Source: Allomyces arbusculus | Lineage: Eukaryota > Blastocladiomycota > Blastocladiomycetes > Blastocladiales > Blastocladiaceae | Reading direction: 5' to 3' | NCBI GenBank assembly: GCA_027604705.1 | Contig: JADHYV010000035.1 | Location: forward strand, 180,748 to 244,747 | DNA length: 64,000 nt | Part shown: positions 57,427 to 64,000 of the stretch, one piece after another | Layout: each line of letters opens with the position of its first letter | How positions within the stretch are numbered: position 1 is the first letter of the stretch | Made by a program: the position numbers and the translations under genes | The notes under the pieces: generated by a model | Databases searched by the model: none | Told to the model about the DNA's origin: nothing | Seen by the model: only the letters and a program-made list of their open reading frames with translations

Positions 57427-57882
57427 TGCAGTTGGTGGCCGCGGGTTTGCGGCTCGGTTGTCGTCGTCAACGTGCAGGCGCAGCTCGAGCTGCTCGACGG
57501 ACGGACACGGACGGAGACGGACGGCGTGGAGGACAGTCGTCGCCAAACGCGTTTGTCCTTGCTTGAGGTGGAGCGCCTGCCAGACCTGTCGGCGGTGCGG
57601 GACGCGGAGGTGTCTCGCGACCGCCACGTGCAGGCCACGCTGGAATGACAAGTCTCGCTGGTCGCGTTGCTCGCCGGTGCTCGTCCTCTGTCCCTTTCTC
57701 CCTCTGCGCGGGCGACCTCGTCCGCGATTGCTGCACGACGACGAGCGCGACGAGTCGGCGCGACGAAGCTCGGACGACTCCCTGCAGATTGATCGCAACG
57801 CCGTCTCCAGCAACCTCGGCCCGTCTGGCCTCTTTGCGCCCCCGCCAGTACCAGCACCAACTTCCCAACTTCCACCACCACC
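57427..57882. other. Divergent promoter region, OXR1 / kinesin-2
   Basis: 456 bp between the two start codons. Nothing else supported. Confidence 0.65.
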
Positions 57883-60174
57883 ATGTCGGCCGAGGCGATC
57901 CGCGTGTGCCTGCGGTGCCGCCCCTTCAACCCCAAGGAGGCTGCCGCCGGGTACTCGCGCGTCGTGAATTTCGACTCGCCGGCCTCGCTCACGATTGCCA
58001 ACCCGAAAAACCCGACCGATACGAAAAACTTCACCTTCGACGCCGTCTTTGACGAGGCCTCGGAGCAAGTCACAGTCTATGACACAACCGCACGCGCGAT
58101 TGTCGATGCCGTTCTTTCGGGGTTCAATGGCACCGTCTTCGTCTACGGGCAGACGGGCACGGGCAAGACTTTTTCGATGCAGGGTTTACCGGACCCACCC
58201 GAGATGCGCGGTATTATCCCGCAAGCGTTCCACCATATCTTCTCGCACATTGCGCGCACGCCCGAAAGGCAATTTCTCGTGCGCGTCTCGTTTCTCGAAA
58301 TCTACAATGAGGAAGTGCGCGACCTGCTCGCGTCGACGTCGCCGCAGGCCGTCCCGGCCGCGCTCGACCTCAAGGAACACCCGGACACTGGCGTCTACGT
58401 CAAGGATTTGTCGTCGTTCATCGTGCGTTCCGTCGACGACATGGACAAGTACATGGCGCAAGGGAACAAGAATCGCGCCGTGGCGGCCACGCAAATGAAT
58501 GCCACGTCATCACGGTCACACTCGATCTTCACCATCACCATTGAGTCGTCCGCGCCCGGCCCCGCGGGTCCCGACTCGACGCACATTCTCGCGGGCAAAC
58601 TGCACCTGGTCGACTTGGCCGGGTCGGAGCGGCAGGCCAAGACGGGTGCCGCGGGCGACCGGCTCAAGGAAGCGGCCAAGATCAATCTCTCGCTGTCGGC
58701 GCTCGGCAATTGTATTTCGGCGCTCGTCGACGGGAAGTCGTCGCACGTGCCGTTTCGCGACTCGAAATTGACGCGGCTGCTGCAGGACTCGTTGGGTGGG
58801 AACGCCAAGACGCTCATGCTCGCAACCATGTCGCCGGCGTCGTATAATTACGACGAGACGCTGTCGACGCTGCGGTATGCTAACCGCGCCAAGAATATCA
58901 AGAATAAGCCGACGATCAATGAGGACCCGAAGGACGCGTTGCTGCGCGAGTATCAGCTCGAGATTCAACGACTGCAGGAAATGCTCAAAAATAAGGGACA
59001 GCGTGCGGGAGGCGCGCGGTCGCCGCGGCCAACGACCAAGCTGGCGACAGCAGCAGCTGCGGGTCCGGCATCCGGCGGTGCATCGCCAACTTCAGCGACT
59101 GCAACTCCCGCACCCATGACCGACGGTGCCGACTCGCCTACTGCACCGACGACCGACAACTCGCTCGCGGCGCTCGACCCGGCCATGCTGCAAGCGCTGC
59201 AGGCGCAAATCGAAGAAGACAAGCGCCGCTTACTCGCGAGCAAGGACATGGCGCAGGACCAGAAAGAGCAGCTTGTCGCGGACCTCGAGGCGCGGCTCGG
59301 GCAGCTCGAGGCCGAGCGCGCGCAGCGCGAGCAGCTCGCATCGCAACTCGCTGCGCTCGAGTCGAAGCTGCTCGTCGGCGGGCGCAATATTTTCGAGCAC
59401 GTGTCCGACCAGGAGCGTGAGCTCGAGGACGCGCGCTTACGCGCGCTCGACGAGCAGCGCAAGCAGCACGACATGCAGGCGCAGCTTGACCACATGCTCG
59501 AGGGCAACATGGCGCTCGAGGACGAGTATGCGAGTTTGCAAGAGGAAGTCGACGTCAAGACGCGCAAGCTGCAGAAATTGTGGGCGCGCCTCGACGCGGC
59601 GAAGCGCGACGTGGTCGATCTCGAAAACGAGTGGCGTGCCGAACGGCTCGATTTGACCGCGGCGGTCCGGGAACTCGCGCGCGAATTGGCGCTCAAGGAC
59701 GCGATTCTCGACTTGTTTGTGCCCGAACCGGAGCGGCGGAAACTCGAGGCACGGCTCGTGTTTGATCCGGATTTGGATGATTGGACGTGGACGGCGCCGG
59801 ACGCGACGACGGCGCGTCCGAAGTCGGCCGAGAATGGCACGTCGATGAATGAGCGGACCGTCGCGTCGGCGTGGCGCCGGCGCACCATGGCGTCAGCCAC
59901 GCGGCGACCCATGTGTGCCGCGGCCAAGGCCGCGCTCGCGAATGCTCGCCCTGGGGAGAAGCCCGTGCGATACACCATGGACAACGTGCTTGATGTTCCG
60001 TTGTGGGGGGCAGAGATCGTGCACGAGTTGCTCGATGGGCCGACCGGTGGTGGGGGTGGCAGCGGGCGTCGGCGTGCGGGCGGACAACAAGCAGCGACGG
60101 CGTCGTCGTCGCCACGTCGGCGAACGGGTGTGGGTAGTACGGCTCGATCGCGGCCAGCGGGCGAGGTCGTGTGA
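57883..60174 (+). CDS. KIF3: Kinesin-2 motor subunit (KIF3/FLA10-like)
   Basis: Single exon, 763 aa, unusual here for a gene this long. Motor domain at residues about 5-345: IRVCLRCRPFN, P-loop GQTGTGKT at 89-96, switch I NATSSRSHSIF, switch II LVDLAGSER, LSLSALGNCISALVDGKSSH, VPFRDSKLTRLLQDSLGGNA, LRYANRAKNIKNKP. The neck NEDPKDALLREYQLEIQRLQ is diagnostic of heterotrimeric kinesin-2, the anterograde motor of intraflagellar transport. A Pro/Ala/Thr linker follows, then a coiled coil (about 430-620) with the KIF3 tail pattern HVSDQERELEDARLRALDEQ. The tail ends in a basic, Gly/Ala/Arg-rich segment. Presence of this motor implies a flagellated zoospore. The partner motor and KAP are not in the window. 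Confidence 0.93.
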   Translation: MSAEAIRVCLRCRPFNPKEAAAGYSRVVNFDSPASLTIANPKNPTDTKNFTFDAVFDEASEQVTVYDTTARAIVDAVLSGFNGTVFVYGQTGTGKTFSMQGLPDPPEMRGIIPQAFHHIFSHIARTPERQFLVRVSFLEIYNEEVRDLLASTSPQAVPAALDLKEHPDTGVYVKDLSSFIVRSVDDMDKYMAQGNKNRAVAATQMNATSSRSHSIFTITIESSAPGPAGPDSTHILAGKLHLVDLAGSERQAKTGAAGDRLKEAAKINLSLSALGNCISALVDGKSSHVPFRDSKLTRLLQDSLGGNAKTLMLATMSPASYNYDETLSTLRYANRAKNIKNKPTINEDPKDALLREYQLEIQRLQEMLKNKGQRAGGARSPRPTTKLATAAAAGPASGGASPTSATATPAPMTDGADSPTAPTTDNSLAALDPAMLQALQAQIEEDKRRLLASKDMAQDQKEQLVADLEARLGQLEAERAQREQLASQLAALESKLLVGGRNIFEHVSDQERELEDARLRALDEQRKQHDMQAQLDHMLEGNMALEDEYASLQEEVDVKTRKLQKLWARLDAAKRDVVDLENEWRAERLDLTAAVRELARELALKDAILDLFVPEPERRKLEARLVFDPDLDDWTWTAPDATTARPKSAENGTSMNERTVASAWRRRTMASATRRPMCAAAKAALANARPGEKPVRYTMDNVLDVPLWGAEIVHELLDGPTGGGGGSGRRRAGGQQAATASSSPRRRTGVGSTARSRPAGEVV

Positions 60175-61096
60175 AGACCGATGGCGCGGCGCTGCGACGG
60201 ATGATGGTTTTGAGGCGTGTCTGACAACTGGGGGAAAGTGGAGTGGACTCGCGCAGCTCTACGTGCAGAATACTTTCGGCCGTCATACCTACAAGCCCGT
60301 TCCTGAGCTGAGACTGCCAGCTGAACGAAGCTGTTGAGGGCCCATTCATTTTGTTCAGCTCGACGCGACGCACAGCAACAAATTCGTTTCCGACCCAACT
60401 CGCCGCGCGCGCTGCGTTATTTATGGTCACGCAAATATGCTCGTACCACACGATTTTCGATGGCAATGTCGCCTCGTGGACTACACCGCTCTCCCCGTCC
60501 ACCCGCCGCCGAGCATGTGGTACACGAACAGTCACGTAGTTTTGCCGTAACTCAGGAAGGCTCTACTCGCCGGCTCGCCGTTGGGGAAGCTGTATGCTGA
60601 CGCGTCGGGTGGGAATTTGGAGTTGGGGCCCAAACGGGAGAGGAGGGCGATGCAATCGTCCCGGTGCAGTCCTGGCGCGGTAAGCGGTCAATATGGGTTG
60701 ACGTGCTCGCTGCTGGCGTGTTCTGTTTCCATGTTCACGTCCTACACCAACTTCGCGGTCGCGGTGGACGAGGTGAATCTGCGGTGGCGGTTGGATTGTG
60801 GTGCTGGTTGGGCTGATCGTGGAAGTGCAAGATGTGCACGCGACGAGCAGTGACGTGGACAAACGTCTCTTCTGTCACTATTGGTGGGACTGGTTCCGGA
60901 TCGGAGGGATTTGGCATGTCGACGCGGTCACGGGACGGTTGCGAGAGCGTGTAAGCTGGTTGCTAGGCACTCTTTGGCACTCTTTCGCGCGGACCACCCC
61001 ACCCACGCCCGCACAGCACAAAAGGTTGGGTGGCCCGCGCACCTCTTGCTCTCCACACCATCTTCCTCCCGGTCAAGAATCCACACTCGAGCAATC
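60175..61096. other. Intergenic, kinesin-2 to RRM protein
   Basis: About 0.9 kb with the 3' flank of the kinesin gene and the promoter of the RNA-binding protein gene. No further gene supported. Confidence 0.55.
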
Positions 61097-62289
61097 ATGT
61101 CGCAGAAGCTCTTCGTACGACGAGCCCTGCCTCGCCCTCCACGGCGCGCTCGCGGTCGTTCACCGCGGTCGCTCACTGACCTCTCCACCACCAACTAGAT
61201 TGGCGGTTTGTCGTACGACACGACGACTGAGTCGCTCCGTGAATAGTACGTCGTCACTGTTTTTCTTGCGGCGACCGCTAATTCCACTGTGCCGACCGTT
61301 TTCTGATCGTCGACCGCTCCTTGTCTCAATAGCTTTGAGCAGCACGGCACCGTCGAGGACGCGATTGTGATCACCGACCGCGAGACAGGCATGTGGTGCC
61401 GCTCTGTTACTTGAACCACTCGACTCTCTTCCGCTCTTTCGCTCTCTCTTTGGCCGCTTGTGCTCTCCCGTCGCTGTCTGCCTGCTTGCCGTCCGCTACC
61501 ATTTCCTCCACGTCTGCTGCCGTGTGCCGTGTTGCGTGTGCTGCGCGCCGTTGCTCTCTTGCTCCGCCGTCCCGCCGCCGCTCCCGCCCTGTGGTCTCCG
61601 TGTGTGTCAATGCTCGTGCGACGACAACGGCTCCGCCGTGTCGCCTTGCTGTGCTCTCCCTGTTCCGCTCCGCCTGCCTGCCCGCCCGTTTGCGCCGTGA
61701 ATCCGTGTTCGTCGTCCGTGTGTGTGAGCTTACCGTGCCCATGTCCGAACCTTGCTCGCCCTCTTTCTCTCTCTCGTTCCCCTCCTGGGATTCGCATCGA
61801 TACATTGGGCAACCTCGACTTGTGCTGCACCGGGTACCAGGCCGCTCGCGCGGATTTGGGTTTGTTACCTTCTCGACGGAGGACGAGGCCAACACGGCGT
61901 ACGTCTTTTATTTGCTCCCCACGCCCGCTGTTCTTCATCGCCACCCAACACGTTCCTGACCTCGCTTCTTTGCCCTTCCGCCTTCCCACGTCAATAGCGT
62001 TCAGGAGACCAACGAGACCGAGCTCGACGGGCGCACGATCCGCGTCGACAAGGCTGACTCGAAGCCGCGTGGCGACCGTCCCGGCGGCCGCGGTGGGTTC
62101 CGTGGTGGGCGCGGTGGCGGCCGTGGCGGGTACGGCGGCGGCTACGGCGGCGACCGTAGCTACAACGACCGTGGCGACCGTGGCGACCGCGGCTCGTACG
62201 GCGACCGCAACGGTGGCTACGGCGGCCGCGGCCGTGGGCGTGGCGGGTTCCGTGGCGGCCGTGGCGACCGTGACCGGCCCGAGTACTAA
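61097..62289 (+). CDS. RRM-RGG glycine-rich RNA-binding protein
   Basis: Five exons: 61097-61114, 61199-61245, 61333-61388, 61841-61898, 61998-62289 (156 aa). One RRM (residues about 4-85): RNP2 KLFIGGLSY, RNP1 RSRGFGFVTF, TELDGRTIRVDKADSKPRG. An Arg/Gly tail follows, with FRGG, GRGGYGGGYGG and GGRGRGRGGFRGG elements broken by DRGDRGDRG. The layout is that of cold-inducible and plant-type glycine-rich RNA-binding proteins. The first coding exon has only 18 nt. The 452-nt third intron must use a GC donor (GCATGT at 61389) to keep the RNP1 motif in frame. It is pyrimidine-rich (many TCTC/CTGC repeats). Confidence 0.9.
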
Positions 62290-62913
62290 GTCGGCGGCGT
62301 CGTCGGCAAGTGCAAGGCAAGCAGGCAGGCAGGCATGAACGTGTGTGAGCCGGGCGTGTAGATATCGATAGGAAAACGAAAACGTGCGCGGGTGGGGTTG
62401 CTTGCGTTTGGGGCGGTTTGGTTTTGCGTCGCTGGTTGTGGGAGCCTTTTGACAGTTTTTTCAGCACGAGCGAGTGTTCATCGTCGGTTTCGCCCGCTTG
62501 TGATTGAGAACGCTGCGCCGTGCATTCGCCAACGTTGAGTTCGCCGTCGCGTTCGCCGCCGTGCATGTGCAACGTTCATGATGTCTGCATGCACGCCACG
62601 ACGTGATCGTGACAGCGTGGCGTAGAAATAGGCGTCCCCTGCCTCGTCGCGTCGCTCACGCACCCACAGATCAGTCGCAGCCGTTCAAGTCATCTGGCCG
62701 TCGTGCCGACCACCTCCCACAAATCTCAGCCCAATTTCTCGCGACCATCCTACGCTGCCGCGACTAAACGCAAAATCGCGTTCAACCCAGATTGTCAACA
62801 AAGATTTCCTGTGTCTGGACGACCAGCGGAACGACCTGGCAGCCTGATCCGCCGGTTCGCTTGCCCGTGCTCGACCACAGCGATCAATACGGCACCGTTC
62901 GGCACGCACGACC
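62290..62913. other. Intergenic, RRM gene to PSF2
   Basis: Includes a short CAGG tandem tract at about 62317-62335 in the 3' UTR of the RRM gene, and the PSF2 promoter. Nothing else supported. Confidence 0.6.
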
Positions 62914-63879
62914 ATGGCCCTCCCCGTGCAGCTGCAGTCGTCATTGTCGCCCGCCGAGGCCGAGTTTCTCGCCGAGAACGAGCGCATCCAGATCGAACCG
63001 CTCGTGCGGCTCCCGGTCCTTGGCCTCATCGAGGTTCATTTCTCCCCGCTGTCGCCCAACATTTGCGATCACAAATTTACGATTCTTATCACGCAGACCG
63101 AATTCGGCCCGCTTGTCCCGCCGCGATCCGCGTCGGTCCCGCTCTGGCTCGCCATTGTCCTGAAAAAGCGCGGTCTGTGCCTGATCAAGCCGCCACGATG
63201 GCTGACGGCCGGTACCTATGCTCTCGGCATGCGCTCACCGGTGCTCTCCACCGACTGACGGGCGCTCTTGTTTGTCGTAGAGTCGCTCCAGGATCTCGTG
63301 CAGGCCGAGCGTACACAGGACCAGTTTACGCCGCTGCCGTTCCACTACATGGAGGTGGCCAAGATGCTGCTCGAAGCGCACGTTTCCGCTATCCCTCTTC
63401 GAACCCCGTTTCCGACGACTGACCCACATTCGTGCGCCTTGCGATAGCGCGGGTGACGACCTGCCCGACGCCAACACCTGCCAGACCCTGCTGCAAGACT
63501 TGCGCGAAGCGCGCCGGTCCAAGGCGCGACAAGGTGTGGAGATTATGGACCAGTCGCACATTCGAGTTCGTTTCCTCTTCTAATCTCTGCTCACCTGCGT
63601 GACGCTCGCTCTGTCTGATCTTCGTTCGCGGTCTAGGTCGACAATCTCGCCCAAATGGAACTCAACGAGCTGCGCGCGCCATTCACCATGTCCTTTTCCA
63701 TGATGAAGCGGCTGCAAGCCGCGGCCAACCTGTCGCGCCCCGGCGGCGGCGGCAGCGGCCTGGCGGGAACCACGGCCGTTGGCACCGGCGGCGATGCAAG
63801 CGGGAGTCGCGGTGGTGGGATGCCGTTGTCGTCGTCGGGGACCGCGGCGTATGGTGGTGGGAGTGGGCTCTCGTATTGA
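62914..63879 (+). CDS. PSF2: DNA replication complex GINS subunit Psf2
   Basis: Five exons: 62914-63033, 63097-63211, 63281-63377, 63448-63565, 63637-63879 (230 aa). Psf2 with Sld5, Psf1 and Psf3 forms GINS, part of the CMG replicative helicase. Family match: LSPAEAEFLAENERIQIEPL, GLIETEFGPLVPPRSASVPL, WLAIVLKKRGLCLIKPPRWL, QFTPLPFHYMEVAKMLLEA, DDLPDANTCQTLLQDLREAR, DQSHIRVDNLAQMELNELR. The Psf2 core (about 185 aa) is followed by a Gly/Ser-rich tail of about 40 residues, not usual for the family. Intron 1 (63 nt) has no stop and stays in frame if retained. Intron 3 appears to use a GC donor (GCACGT at 63378). Confidence 0.93.
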
Positions 63880-63923
63880 TTAGTGGAGCTGAGCGACACA
63901 AGCGGGTACACTATAATTTCGCC

Positions 63924-63979
63924 CGGGGGGGGGGGGGGGGCGCCCCCCCCCCCCCCCCGGGCCCCCCCCCCCCCCCCCA
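63924..63979. repeat. G/C homopolymer block at window end
   Basis: A run of about 16 G, then CG and about 16 C, then GGG and about 18 C. It is self-complementary. It lies just after the PSF2 stop and looks like a sequencing or assembly artefact more than biology. Confidence 0.8.
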
Positions 63980-64000
63980 CCACCAAAGAGAACACCACAA

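Overview
The window looks like nuclear DNA of a GC-rich, early-diverging, flagellated fungus. Genes are split by many short spliceosomal introns (mostly 60-110 nt, donor GTACGT/GTGCGT/GTATGT, CTGAC-like branch sites). Fungal hallmarks are a Zn2Cys6/Fungal_trans regulator, an IKS1-type kinase, a DUF2009 protein and an Ssr4-like SWI/SNF subunit. A kinesin-2 motor indicates a flagellum. Blastocladiomycota (Allomyces/Catenaria-like) is my best guess, by inference only; the lineage is not proven by the sequence.

Layout. 1-1.1 kb: F-box gene (-), cut by the window edge. 1.5-3.1 kb: ROGDI/RAV2 homologue (-). 4.1-6.9 kb: IKS1-type kinase (-), divergent from a DUF2306 membrane protein fused to a flavin reductase module (7.7-9.4 kb, +). 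9.6-13.1 kb: large coiled-coil protein (-), divergent from an 11-exon membrane-anchored helical-repeat/SPRY protein (13.8-18.2 kb, +). 18.7-22.2 kb: zinc-cluster transcription factor (-). 23.8-25.0 kb: ribosomal protein uS3 (-). 26.6-27.7 kb: CaaX-box protein (+). 27.7-35.2 kb: AT-richer, gene-poor stretch with a few small candidate genes (29.4-31.3 kb) and an Ssr4-like SWI/SNF subunit (31.6-33 kb, -). 35.3-35.9 kb: small protein with tandem TQT motifs (-). 36.7-38.7 kb: B-box/DUF2009 protein (-), divergent from a RanBPM/Gid1 homologue (39.1-41.2 kb, +). 41.5-42.3 kb: DOPA-dioxygenase-like protein (-). 44.3-47.9 kb: PI 4-kinase Pik1/PI4K-beta (+). 49.1 kb: tRNA-Val(CAC). 50.2-52.6 kb: MARK/PAR-1 kinase (-), divergent from a FAM192A/Fyv6 protein (53.7-54.6 kb, +). 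56.0-57.4 kb: OXR1/TLDc protein (-), divergent from kinesin-2 (57.9-60.2 kb, +). 61.1-62.3 kb: RRM-RGG RNA-binding protein (+). 62.9-63.9 kb: GINS subunit Psf2 (+). The window ends in a G/C homopolymer block that looks artefactual.

The genes are mostly housekeeping: signalling (IKS1, MARK, Pik1), V-ATPase assembly (ROGDI), protein turnover (F-box, RanBPM/Gid1), chromatin (Ssr4), replication (Psf2), translation (uS3), flagellar transport (kinesin-2). There is no operon structure; instead, head-to-head pairs share intergenic regions of 0.45-2 kb. For most multi-exon genes I derived exon boundaries from splice signals and reading-frame continuity, and the exon sums are multiples of three. They are models, not transcript-verified.
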